From Sipunculus nudus (Eukaryota > Annelida > Sipuncula > Golfingiida > Sipunculidae), in NCBI GenBank assembly GCA_026874595.1, contig CM049307.1:49077678-49141677 (forward strand): 64,000 nucleotides of DNA, given 5' to 3'. The position numbers and the translations under genes are program-made. The notes under the pieces are model-generated. The model made no database searches. It was given only the letters and a program-made list of their open reading frames with translations, and was not told where the DNA came from. Positions 1 through 12,383 of this stretch are shown in pieces. Position 1 is the first letter of the stretch. Each line of letters opens with the position of its first letter.

Positions 1-2949
1 ATCGATGATATTTCCAGAGACATAATAAATACCAAAAGGTCTTCTCTTTTTATTTTCCACCACCAACACTGATAAATGTTAAAACTCAATCAACCCTTAT
101 GTTCATAATCAGTGAAATGAGGTTACAAGAAAAAAAATGCAAGATGCAAATTCCTTATGCAAGAATTTTGACAACAATTCTTGCTAGGCAAATTATATCC
201 AGCCAAATGTTTAACTCAAATTTTAAAATATAATGAAAAATATTAGTCTTTATGTCTATAATGACATACATATATTTTTGTTGCAATGTAATCCATGTAA
301 TCCATCCTGCGTCCTGCATGCTGTGTGCATGGCTTAAAATTTACAAAAAGGTGGAAGTTCTCTGCATGGCTGTATGTACATGTATAATTCAGGTTTAATT
401 ACCTGGGACGACCGTAAGCTCTTCCAAGAGAAATGAAGAGGGTCACAACTTTTTAAGTACCTGTTTTCAGTTTTTTATCGATTTTAATAATAAATTTGTC
501 CTTAAAACTGCGAATGAGACGAACACTGTACTTTTTCTGAGAAAAGTATATTTACCTTACATTTTAGGAATATTTTATTACCCAGACATAGGAACGGATA
601 TATTTATTACCAGAAAGGACTGGTCAATGGAATAGACCGAAGCGATTTTCAATGGTTCGGAAATACATTAGCATAACAATTAAAATATGCTCAAATTTAT
701 GAATAAGATAAAATTAATGTTTTAATATTGTAATTATTCTGTATCGCAGGGAAATCATTGGAACAAAAGTTTTGAATGTCTTTTAAAGTATTTCAAGACA
801 AAATAAGTATACCGGAAATATATGTATCCTTTTTGTTTGTCTCATCATGACAATGAAGTTCTTATATATATATATATACGCTACTGCAAGGCAGTTTAGA
901 TATATTTTACAAACTCTTGTCATCAAAATATCGATATTTACCAAGGAGTTTATGTTTATGGCGGCGTTCGTCTGTTTGTCTGTCTGTTTGTCTGTCAACA
1001 ACATTACTACAAAAGTTATTAACGGATCACCATCTGGATAAAGGATGATTTTTTAAGGAAAAATGCTCCATGTCTGACAATGCCATACGGGGGTAATGAG
1101 CTTCCTTGGTGGCGTTTGCGCTGTCTGTGTGCTCAAATAGTTTACATTATATCATAATAGTAGTTGATACAAAATATATAATTGATAAACAAAAATCAAT
1201 TATAATCGATAATCATTCACGGAATCCGAACCAAACACTCAGACGTTAACATCTATTGAGTGGAGCAATCTGAAGACGAATACAGTCAACTGTAAATACT
1301 AGCTGTATACCCATACGTTCGACGTGCTACCTGTGACGTCCGCGTTTTGGTGTGTACGCAAAATGGCAGCGTGTATCGGCAATGTTTAAAGCGGAGTAAC
1401 ACTTTTAGACCACGCCCAAATCCTAAAATTAAAGTAGTATATGCAAGACAATTCGCTTCAGGGACTGATTTATGCCCAGTGCAGTGCGCTTGTTCATTGA
1501 GAAATAATTTTATATTTATATTTTAGTCGTCATCAATATAATATGCTTATTTACACAGTGTTATTTTTTTTTATTTGAACCACAGGTGCAAGACACCCCA
1601 TTAATGGCATCTTATTTTATCTTATATTGTATCATCATCTATTGAACATTTCTCAAGACCTTCAGTCCTATAGTTACACAGCTAACTGATATAGTCAAAG
1701 CTCAAGTCAGCTCCACAGCATTGGACTTAAACCTTGAGCTTAAACGGTTTACAAAAAACACCACTCGAGCCGACTTTATGTGTAACGCATACTTTCTCTT
1801 AATACCAGACGGTTAACCCTATACCTCCTAAAATAAGTAAAGCACTTTCAGCGATTTTGGAAACAAAGACCTACATAATAGCCAGTAAAATGAATGTAAA
1901 CCCTTCAAAGAACGTTGACTCCATTCCTGCACTCTATCTTGATATGCAGAAGCCAGGAACGTCTATATATAAATCATGTATAGTGAGATGTCGGCTTTAC
2001 TTTGATGGGCTCCCTGTGATCCGTGTTTTTTTTTTTAATCTATTTTGAGAGAGGTTTGAATATATCTGCCATGATCTTAGTGGGAAACCAAGCTGTCTAG
2101 GAGACGACAAGATCAATCAATAGTGCTTAGCGGGGAAATAAAATCTTCTACATCTTTTCTGAAATTGATGTTTAGGTTTCCCGACCCTGGCTATTTTTAA
2201 ACCTTAAAGCATCTTGTTTGTGCTTAAATCGAAAAAGTGATTTGTTTCGGTTTTACAAACCTTGGCTTTTGTACTGAATTATCAATGTTATATCAGGTGA
2301 ACTGAGATTCAGATGTGGAGTATATATATATATTCCCGCGTCCGCTCTCATCGTTAGCGCTCCCGTGAGAAATGAAATAGTCTCGGCTGTTAATGGACTG
2401 TGTCCCTTTCTATCAGTTGAACGGATATGTTTGTCTTACGACATAGACGTGCAGTGTTTCCCAGCAAAGCATATTTTAACTCTGTAAATGTTTAGGGTAT
2501 TCTGGTATCCATCATTATCCAAACAGTTGTTTTGACATAAACGGACTGGTCAAACTGCTACTAAACCCACTCTTATAGAACGAAATCGGGTCGCTAGCGG
2601 GTTTTATATATGCTCGATGTTTTTAGCTGTTCCATCATATTTCCCAACCACTAATTGGCTCAGTTCAATGAAACTACGGCAAATAAGGCAGATTTAACTA
2701 AGAGCAGTTGTTTTCTTATGAGTAAGAAAAAACAGATTTTCGTTAAAGCAGGCAGGTCATCCCTTACATTTATAATTTATTAAACAAAAGTTCGTCGGGT
2801 TTTCGAATTCCCTGATATTTATTACCAATATTATGGACCCATTGTTAAGTTTTTATTACTTTTTATATGGGACTCGGCATGACCATGCACGTTTAGTGCT
2901 ATTTATGTAAAGAAGTTTTAATTATTCGCGTGAAACATTGACTGAAAAA

Positions 2950-2987
2950 ATATATATATGTGTGTGTGTGCGTGTGTGTGTGTGTGT
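2950..2987. repeat. (TA)n-(TG)n compound microsatellite
   Basis: A short TA run passes directly into TG repeats broken by a single CG step. The same AT-to-GT switch occurs at 51725 and 56302, so it is a recurrent microsatellite type in this genome. Confidence 0.9.
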
Positions 2988-3470
2988 TACTTCTAAGGCC
3001 ACAGTTGGGTTTCTTAGTCATATAGATGATTAGCCGCCTAAATCGACGAAACGTCTGATGACCTGAGATGGGTCGACTGTTTATAGTATGTACCATCAGA
3101 CCTAACTGACATATTTTAGTCACCCTTGGTGGCTAATAGAAGATGAACTCTGATTCACCAATGGCCGTGTCTTGTAACGAGTTCATGATCTGGCCCAGAA
3201 TCACACGCTCAACAAGAGCGCCATCTATCGATCAGATAAATAAACAAACTGTGTTTTTGCAAAGAAGCATTTGGCACGGTTCAGCTGCACAGATTTCTCA
3301 ATACAGCGTATTCTATTTGATTGATTGCATGATTTATTCATCAAATAAACTATAATTGTTTTTACATCTGATGACCAGTAAGTCTGAGTCAATCACTACA
3401 TTGCAATACACAAACGATATAATAATTGTTGTTACTGAGGGTCTCACTATAAGTTGAAATACAAGCATAA

Positions 3471-3561
3471 TACAGTGAAACCTCGAAATTTCGACCAAAA
3501 TAGGGTGGTTGTTATTTATGGGTGGTCCCTAAACCGAGGTGCTCGTTAGGCGAGGTTATTA
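3471..3561. mobile_element. Short pogo/Tigger-like MITE
   Basis: The left end reads TACAGTGAAACCTCG. The right end, read on the opposite strand, gives TAATAACCTCGCCTAACGAG, so the two ends are imperfect inverted repeats with TA at each boundary. The CAGTGAAACC terminus is seen again at 24835 and 48919. No coding capacity. Assignment to the pogo/Tigger type rests on the terminal motif and TA boundaries only. Confidence 0.55.
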
Positions 3562-4280
3562 CAACATGATAGAATCTCAGCTGCAGTCATTCATTTCAAA
3601 AGAGGATTATTTGTTTTCTTTTCCTTTCTGCATAACCAAGTCCTAACACAAATGGCTATTGAAAATCATGATTTCAAGTAAAAACAACTATGGTTGGCTA
3701 TGTATTCATGGGGTTAAAACTTCCCGATCTGTCACTATTGAGGGTTTAGCGAGGGTTCAATATTCGCGATCTCAACATGTAATAACGCGCACAATAAATA
3801 TCTATTATTTAATCAATCATATCAGATAATATGTGCGCAAATTTATAAACAAATGGACGGAGATCTAAAGGAAAATTGAACAACAGGAAATTATTTTTTG
3901 TTATATTAGCAAGTTATTTGAAAGATCTGATATAATTTATAATATAAATCATTGATTTACTGGTAACATACATGGTCTATCTATATCCCTATGATATCCT
4001 TATTACACTTTCATTTGGCCCTTCTCTGATGGTTCCTCCTGTTCATGAATGTTTAAATTTGCGGAATTTCCTTGTCTTCCGCGAATATTGCGAATTTAAA
4101 CCCTCAAAACACAACCACAGTATGTTGCAACGTTTTTATCGTCACGTGACGGTTGGTGAATTGCGACACGACTATGGACTTGTAACTGCATTATCTCCGT
4201 GTGACAAACAGATGAATCAGCACTAATTAAGCTTTATAGATTTCAGGATGATATATGGCCACGAGTCTTGTTTGCCACAT

Positions 4281-4294
4281 GGGGGGGGGGGGGG
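4281..4294 (+). repeat. Homopolymer G run (14 nt)
   Basis: Uninterrupted G14 in AT-rich surroundings. Sequence length here may be unreliable in the assembly. Confidence 0.9.
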
Positions 4295-7015
4295 AATTTG
4301 TGTTATAGATCTATGATACGTAGAGGATGTTTTACACAGCTGCAGAGTCTGTTATTCAAAAATTACATCCCAAAAATTTGTATTAATATTTGTATTTTTC
4401 TCACTAAATAGACTCAGATTGGCTGATTATAAAACATCACCTCTGCACACGGTCTATATATTTCCAATTAACTGTGTTTACTCGTTATTATACGGTTCTA
4501 TGTGCAAGTAAACACAGTCCACGGATGTCTGTTTGTAGGATTTCTCCCATTAATAGAACATAAACAATACATCCATTCAAGTTTTAAATCTACAAATGGC
4601 CGAGAAGTCTGTCCGACTTTGGAATGGTTGTTATTATTAAGCCAAAATATATGTATACTGCCAGTCTTTAGGTTAAACGTGATCATTAAAGAGCTATACA
4701 ATGACAGCGGGTACTGCCAGAGGTTTCCCCTTATGTCAATTAATGTTAGGCTCCTTAGCACGTGATAATATTTTGACTAAGTTCCATCATTTGGGATGCA
4801 GGCATATCCGCCAGGTTACTCTCCAACGGCTGGACAGGGACCACACGTCTCTCTCATTCAGCTGCTATATAGAGGCAAAGTGCGCCCCTCCCCCCTAACT
4901 TGCCCTGACGACGAGGACAGCCTACTCTCTCTTAGGATACAGTACACTTACAGTGAAACAAGGGTGATAGGTTACTCTAATGCCTAAAATGTTACCATAT
5001 CAAGACCTGAGATCCAATCTTGCGCACGTGCGAGAAGACCAAAACAAAAAGAAGAAACATGGGCGTTCAGGGTTATAAAAGGCTGGCTGTAAGCGTGAAA
5101 ATCTTAATTTTGCGTCGCTGATCGTTTTTATTCCTTTTGTGTGCAGGAGTAAGCTAACATGTTTAGAACGTAATATTGACAGGGAAAATCATATAATCAT
5201 ATTAAATAAATTAATAGGTACCTGGAAAGTTGCCAGAGAGAAGCTTTTATTTCTTTAAAAAATCAAGCAATTGGATTTTTTTAAAATTTTTATGCTAATA
5301 ACGTTGATGAGAGTTGATGGTTTCTAACTATAGATTATACTAGATATCTCCAAAACTAAACCTACTCTTTTACTCTTCATTTAAAAGAGCGATAATGGCT
5401 GTGTGCTTACTGCTTAGGTAAGAATATTACATGAACACTCTACACTTAAAAGACAATACAATTGTCTAAAGAAAAATGAAACAATAAAAACTGTATACCA
5501 AATACAATTAATATCCTATATATCTTGTATTTATTTTTATATTTCTATTATAGAACCCATGATGTTATTCTCACACCGAATCACTCAAATCATGTCTTTG
5601 TGTTATTTTACGTTTGAGTAATGAGTTTCCTTTAATTACGCCATATAGGCGAAGGACGATAAATAATATACATAACACCTAATGACTCTTCAAGGAGAGC
5701 TACAAGAAAAGGAAGGCTCTACCAGGAGACAGATTGGCTAAAATTACCTGTCTGCCGTCACATACTTCAAGGCCAGAGCTGTGTAATTAATAATGTCAGC
5801 AAGGTTCCTGTTACATAGGAGACCCCTTACTGGCAGACTAAGAAAGAAACTGGGGATCCGGTAGTCTCTGTGAGGTGACGATGGCATCCTGGCAAGTGTC
5901 AGGTTAAGCACGTAACCAGCTTTACGATGCAGCAAGCTCTTCTGACAAAAACAAACTGGTTGCTATGAACGCTGACGTTGTTTTGTAAGCCACTGGGTTT
6001 TCATATTCCAGAAATATCAGAGGTGCTTGACCTGAGCGAGCTAAACATTCCACGTAACTAGATTTATATTCTCCGGATACAGTAAAGGTATATGACTTTA
6101 TAATTAAGGACATCTGAAATGAAATTCCGAGGGACACACATGCAGTGGTGTTTTATATGAAAAAGGCCAGATTCAAAGAAATTATGCTTGTCTCAATTCC
6201 CAGCATTTAGAATTATTATAAAATATAGCCTTGTGGCTTTTAAAAGGGTCATTTCTATCGGCGAGAAGAAAGTAACTTTTGCCCCCTCTTATTTCCTTTA
6301 AAGGAATAAAATTTTGCACATAATGAATAAGAGATCATCCTGTCAGCTCGTTTTTTAGAGCTGCGCAATATTATCGATTAACCGGTTTATTGCGTATCGC
6401 GATAACGTCTTCAAATATCGATATTTCGTAAATGTGCCTAAAACAGACATTTCTTTCAGTCAAAACAACTTTTTCTGTTACAAGTTTAGACATCTAAATG
6501 AGTTGTGATAAATGGCAGGCTTCAATTGAGAGGCTCTACCGTCTCATTACACGTTTTGTTGGGAACTTTCAAGTAGGCCTGGTATATACCATGGGAATGT
6601 GCACGTCTGCTCGTTGACCTATTGGTGTAAAAGAAATATTTTAATAAAGAAAGAAGTGTTTAATACAGTCATAATAATTAATCATTTTCCGCTCTCATCG
6701 TATAATAACTGGAGGAAATAAAGAGTCGATTAACGGTATAATTATTGTTTAAGAACTGCAAACTTGTGATATGGTATACATGGCTGTAATTGTGCGCAAC
6801 ATCTCTCTCTCTTTGTGCAAAACCACATTTCAGAATTCTCTTATTGCCAAGTTACTTGCATACCCAGGGCTCAAAGAAGACTTTAAAAAGATATTAAATG
6901 TTTCTTTTTGCACTGTCAACAATACAGTTCATAATATTTCGTGTTGTACATAAACTATCTGCATAAACTTTTTTGTCATTATATTTAATATGATAAAGAA
7001 TTGTTAATAATAATA

Positions 7016-7037
7016 CTATAATATATATATATGTATA

Positions 7038-7074
<37 letters not shown>
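7016..7074. repeat. (AT)n microsatellite
   Basis: About 59 bp of alternating AT with two GT interruptions in the left half. Confidence 0.9.
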
Positions 7075-7077
<3 letters not shown>

Positions 7078-8318
7078 TTATTCCGAAAACAGACTGATTT
7101 CCAATAAATTTAATACAATGAAAATATCGCAATACGCTACCAATTATCACAAAATATTGCGATACGAAATTTTAGGCGATACCCAGCCCCACTCGTTTAT
7201 AGATAATGTACAAAATCAATTAGAGCGGGCTATAATTATCGCATTGTGCATCCAGCTGCAAGTTTAAAATGAATGAAGAATTTAGGTTATATTCACAAGT
7301 GCTGCGCAAGTAGTGAACAGACCTACTGGGGCAAATGAATATAGACCCTGCTGACTCTGATGGATTAAATTAAGTTTGATTACTTGAAGTCTGGTTCAGT
7401 TTCTGACCCACTTTCGCTAAAAAATATAACGTAATTTGTTGAAACCTATTTTAGGTTTTGATAATACTTCACGTGCTCTATATTAGATTATATTTCATAT
7501 TCTGCCATATTTACAACTTCTTTCATTCTCATGAGTACACTGTATATCACCTAGCGCGTGTGTCATATATTGTCATGTTTAATATCATATTTTGAGGTAT
7601 CCTTTTGTCATAATTATAAGCCACGGTTTTCATATTATCATTGCCCATGGTATTTTGCACGATTTTACATTGCATAAAATGTATTTCCTTACAGGGCCCT
7701 ATGGCAGATCAGACAGTATTGTCTTAATGGGTTAAGGGTTGCATTCTGTACATGCGTGTGGAGTACTTATGGGTTACTTATGCGTATGCAGCTGGGAATC
7801 GAACACATTTTATTCTGTTGAAGTGATTCCATACATGTGTGCCTATGCAAACCAGCATGTATACATATGCGCATGCAGCACGTTTCGATCGCTCAGGGTA
7901 CCGATTGAAAACGCATACGGATGCTAACGAACAGGAAATTCAACACTAAGACGTCAGTGATAGGTTATTTCTCTGGCAGATGACTTCTCTACTCATAAAT
8001 CTATATACAATAGGCCCGATACTGCTGCATATATGTCGCATGCGCATACCTATGAACGGAATCACAGGCGTCCGTTTTCTGGCTGCATTGCATAAGTACT
8101 GCATACGCATATATATGGAATGCTAGTTTTTACCCTGCAAAAACATGTTTAAATATGTCATGTCGGTAGCCTTGATGGTTACCACACCTCAACCCCCCGC
8201 CTTTCCCCTTAAGACCGATCCTGATACATTATTTTCAAACAAACACAACAAGTATAAATCATTGCATGATCCTAATACATTTACATCTTCACCGATTCTT
8301 GAGACACCCTTCCTCTAT

Positions 8319-8723
8319 AGGTCGTTTCTACTCGAAACGAATCTCTCTTGCTTTTGATCTGTGGGAATACTTTTCCCAAATGTCAAACTCAAATCAATAG
8401 GTGTTACCTTCCAAGGAAACATCTTCTGTTTACATTTCAAATGCGCATGCTTACAAAATATTACTTATTCCGCCGAGTCCTTACTACTAAAACGCCCAAT
8501 TTTCCGTGAAACAATTCTTATTCAACACACTTGAACGGATAACATAGCCCTCTTCACTATATACAAACCCACGCCATTGGTGTATTTAGAAGCCCCAGTG
8601 CATTGTGGGGTCAGATTTTGACTCAAACAATCCCTAAGCAACAGAGTTGTACTCTTGAGAGTCCGAGTCTGCGCAGTGTATTCTTGAGACAGTTGTATTA
8701 TGTATTTATTAATGTAAACTATG
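8319..8723 (+). repeat. 0.4 kb interspersed repeat, copy A
   Basis: This stretch aligns in the same orientation with 16319-16743. Both begin with AGGTCGTTTCTACTC and share a CAAGGAAACA segment, ACAAAATATTACTTATT, TGGTGTATTTAG, TGCATTGTGGGG and a diverged end near AATGTAAAC. There is no coding frame and no clear terminal inverted repeat, so the class is unknown. Confidence 0.7.
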
Positions 8724-10269
8724 CCAAAAAATATACGTGCTAAAGTTTCTATTTTAAAATGTCGCGTCACTATTACTGTTACACCGCAAAGTAGATGCAA
8801 ATGTTTAACAAAATATTACATGTTCAATGACAAAATACCTGATTTGGTTGTATTTTGAATGGATAATGTCGATGCGTGCGTTTTATTTATCCCACTTATT
8901 AAATAGTGTTAATTCAAAGTCCTCAGGTCAAATATGTTGGATTTAAGTGTAATGTGTGCAAACTGCATAAGTTCAGTAAAGTGCAGCCTGCCACACGCAT
9001 GCATGGTCCCATGTAAGCGTGCTTGCTCGGGGGTTTTAGGACTTTTATGGTGTTTTACCAAGGTACAGGGGCAAGGTTCATGCCATAAAGGTCAGCGCTT
9101 GCAGAAGAAAAACTGAAAAGTGAGCTCAAACCACCATATTTAGAAAACTATATAATACTTTTTAAACACTATACAAAATTGACACTAATTAGCGCTTCTG
9201 ATTGAATGAGGGGTTGAATAACAGTCAATCTTGCTTCTGTCACATTATCGCTTCTATATAATTACAACTATCATCCCTTATTGCGCAGTGTTACACAATT
9301 ACATGGGCAATTAGTGTGATGTCCATAAGATAAAACTTTCCTCAGCGGTGTCCAATATATAATTGGGTTATTCTTGATTCCCGACAAATAAAAGCTAAGC
9401 TAACCAAGATATATAATTTGAAACTAGTAAAAATGATTGAATTATTGCAGTGTATGGTTCATACGTATTTTAATGCATTTAAATTAGCTATTGCTTGATG
9501 TGTTTTCTCTTTCTTGTTATCTATGGGTTACCTCAGCATATGTATTTATTGTTAATTACGGTAAACCGCTATTGCACATCAGCGCCATCTTGGGTCATTT
9601 AGTGAAACACATAACGTTTGAATGAGACACTAAAACTGGATAATTTCTTTGTATATTCTTATCAGAGTGGATCCCAAACGAGAATACATATAGTTTCACT
9701 GCGTTGAGCTGAAATATGATTTAAGTTTACATTTAATTGAACATTTTTTTCAAAGGTACCCTATTCGATGGGTTTGTAGGTTTGTTGAACGAAGAAACCA
9801 TGCCAACGATTTGAAATTGTAATTTATCATTCTGTTATATCGTTCTTTATGTGGAAGGGGCCTACTATAATGCAGATGTTCTAAGTATTCATGTTTAATA
9901 GCTGGTCATATTACGCTTCTACTTGGGACCCGCTTCATCGACGACGGAAGTGAAAGATTTTCCTGTTTTGCTCAAACCCATGCATAGATATTATATTAGC
10001 ATCTTACAAAATTGCTTCCAAAATACATTTCTATACAAAGTTCCTCATAATTCCAGAACTGAAGATCATATATATATATATAATATATACATATTTGTCT
10101 AAGATAATATTAACTGTGTGGTTCAATTAACACTATGTATGTAATATTTATCTATATTATTTATCATCAGTTTGTAAATCGGAATCACTATTGCTTGCAA
10201 TTCACATGTTTCGTTTCCATCATTTTGAGATGCATTTATGTAAATATACGCAATAAGCACTGGCCGACC

Positions 10270-10316
10270 GGGGGTGGGGGGGGGGGGGGGGTGGGGGGGG
10301 GTGGGGGGGGGGGGGG
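10270..10316 (+). repeat. 47-nt G tract with three T interruptions
   Basis: 44 of 47 bases are G. It could form G-quadruplexes on the + strand. Lengths of such runs are often wrong in assemblies. Confidence 0.9.
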
Positions 10317-12164
10317 TTATACACACGTGTTTCCGTGGGAAGAGCAGCAAGGCCGCCAGACTGCCCGGAACAAGGTCAGATAATGCACCAAGCCCGACAC
10401 GACTAGCCGTCAGAGGCACGTGTAGGGATCCAGTTAATGGCACATTTTATCAGAACCAGGTCCATTTCTAAAATCTCAGTGTTCATGCTTATTCGTCTAC
10501 TACAGTATATATAAATATTCGCGTTTTTCATCTCTTCAGTGTTTTGCGATGGTTTTTATTTCCGCGATTTGCAGTTCATTAACTTGATCATAACCACTAT
10601 TTTATATATAATATGCGCACAAAATTTAAACTATTGTACAAATAGCTACGGGCCATCGAACAGAAATTAATAACACAAAAGTATCGAATATGCAAACGAC
10701 CTTATACTTTTAGATTGCCAATCTTGGAATAACGGGTAACTTCAAATGTATACATGCTAATATTGAAGCTACGGGTACAATACACGTGAGATGCAATTGA
10801 GGCTATAGAATCAATTACACCTGTGCGCATATATAGTGTCTTACTCACAAAAGTTGTATTTTCGCGATAATTTCGCCTACGCGAATATCGCGAATTGGAA
10901 ACTCTTGCGATCTAAAGCCATGCAGCCGCTGTATTAGTTATTAATGGATTGCTTTAAATTCGTGATAAATATCATTCACCGTAATCCTTTATTTTGCTAT
11001 CAACCCCACTTACACAAAACGGAAAACTGGTGCTGAGTGTTATGCTCTGGAGAATAAGTGTATAAGAATGAATAATATCATAAAGAGAGTTCAACTAGCT
11101 GGATTATATATAGTAACAAACTGTTAAAAATATTTTAAAATATTTCTATGTTAATTATAATATTAATCCAATTATTAGCAATGTAATATTTGTTACAAGT
11201 TAATGAAATTAATCTGTATCATATAGTAATTGAAATAAAAATAAATGTTTTTCATCTGGCTGTGAAAGCCCTTTTCTTCCATTTAGAAATCTTTTATAAA
11301 ATCACAAGCAAGCTTCTGTTAAGTTTAGAAAGGTCCTTGTTACCTTGTCCTATATTACTCCTTCTATACCGGCCATATCAGCCCAAATTTAAAAATGATA
11401 CATTCTCTTTTGCTACAACATATGTTCACCTGTTTTTAGAGATACTATTCCTCAAAGTTAATATTGTCACTATATATAATTTTCTACAACGCTGGATATG
11501 TAAATTAAACGGTATAATATGGCAATCTAAAAATTTAAAATAAATCTCAAGATTATGTTTACCAACTTTTTTAAACTCTCTCCAATGATCCGACGGATCA
11601 GATGTTTTGCTGCATGAGTAGCCATCTTTGTTTTAGACAGTTAGGCCTATTATTTTTAGAGTGATGACATCACACTTTCAACCAGCAGCTGTAAAACGAA
11701 ACTTTTTTTTATTTTTGACATGATTGCCATGAGTTGGGCCGATATGTTGTTAAATGTACGGTAACTTTTCATATTTTGAAATGATTATGTCTTAACTAAA
11801 GTGTTACTGTAAGGTAGGTATTTACTTCTTGCTGAAAATCAGGCCCACTAATCTGCTGTTCTACATTTTGTTTTTCCCAGTCGAAATGTAACTAATTAAA
11901 ATTGTCATAGCAAGCAACATGTGGACACGAAATTATAGAACGAACTATAGCCTGGGAATTATGGATGAATGTATCATGTGTTTATCACTTGCCGACTTGC
12001 AGTGCACTCATTATCAAACCTTAAACGTCTTGGGTCAACCAGGGACGGTCTACATACAGAAAGTTCAAAGACAACCCATTATTTAGGATCTATATGGTAT
12101 CAGCTGTTACAAAGACCAAGCCCGTTACCGGAAGAGATATGTAGAAAAGGCCTGCCTTGGTTTT

Positions 12165-12383
12165 ATGCGTTTTCAGTTGGGGACCGAATCCGTCATGTCA
12201 GTTTTGGTTTTCCTCCTGGCAGCAGTGTCTATTTCACAGACCAATGCACGACCCAACGTAGTGGTGAATACCAAATATGGGCAGGTAGAAGGTCATGTGG
12301 TCACTTTAGCAGACGGCACTGAGGTTGTGTCATACCTTGCTATCCCCTACGCAAAACCACCGATTGGAGACCTGCGATTTCGG
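12165..12383 (+). CDS. Esterase exon 1: signal peptide and start of the fold
   Basis: 73 codons from MRFQLG to GDLRFR. The hydrophobic segment SVLVFLLAAVSI is followed by a likely cleavage after TNA, then NTKYGQVEGHV and the family motif YLAIPYAKPPIGDLRF. The donor is GTAAGT, phase 0. A second Met at codon 11 could be the real start. Confidence 0.88.

Larger units (their letters stand above)
1..12164. other. 12 kb without a recognised gene
   Basis: Both strands were read for conserved protein motifs and none was found. Open frames here are short (at most 117 codons), AT-rich and low in complexity, and none has a domain or splice structure I can recognise. The stretch holds pogo-like MITE sequence near 3.5 kb, AT and GT microsatellites, two long G runs and one copy of a 0.4 kb repeat shared with esterase intron 3. 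Promoter and 5' untranslated sequence of the esterase gene presumably lie at its right end, but no TATA box or initiator can be assigned with confidence. Confidence 0.6.

Noticed and set aside
10123-10443. Proline-rich minus-strand frame and glycine-rich plus-strand frames
   Set aside because: They are produced by the G tract at 10270-10316 and are not real proteins.
11190-11543. 117-codon open frame on the + strand
   Set aside because: Very AT-rich, leucine/isoleucine/phenylalanine-biased translation with no motif and no gene-like codon pattern; consistent with chance.
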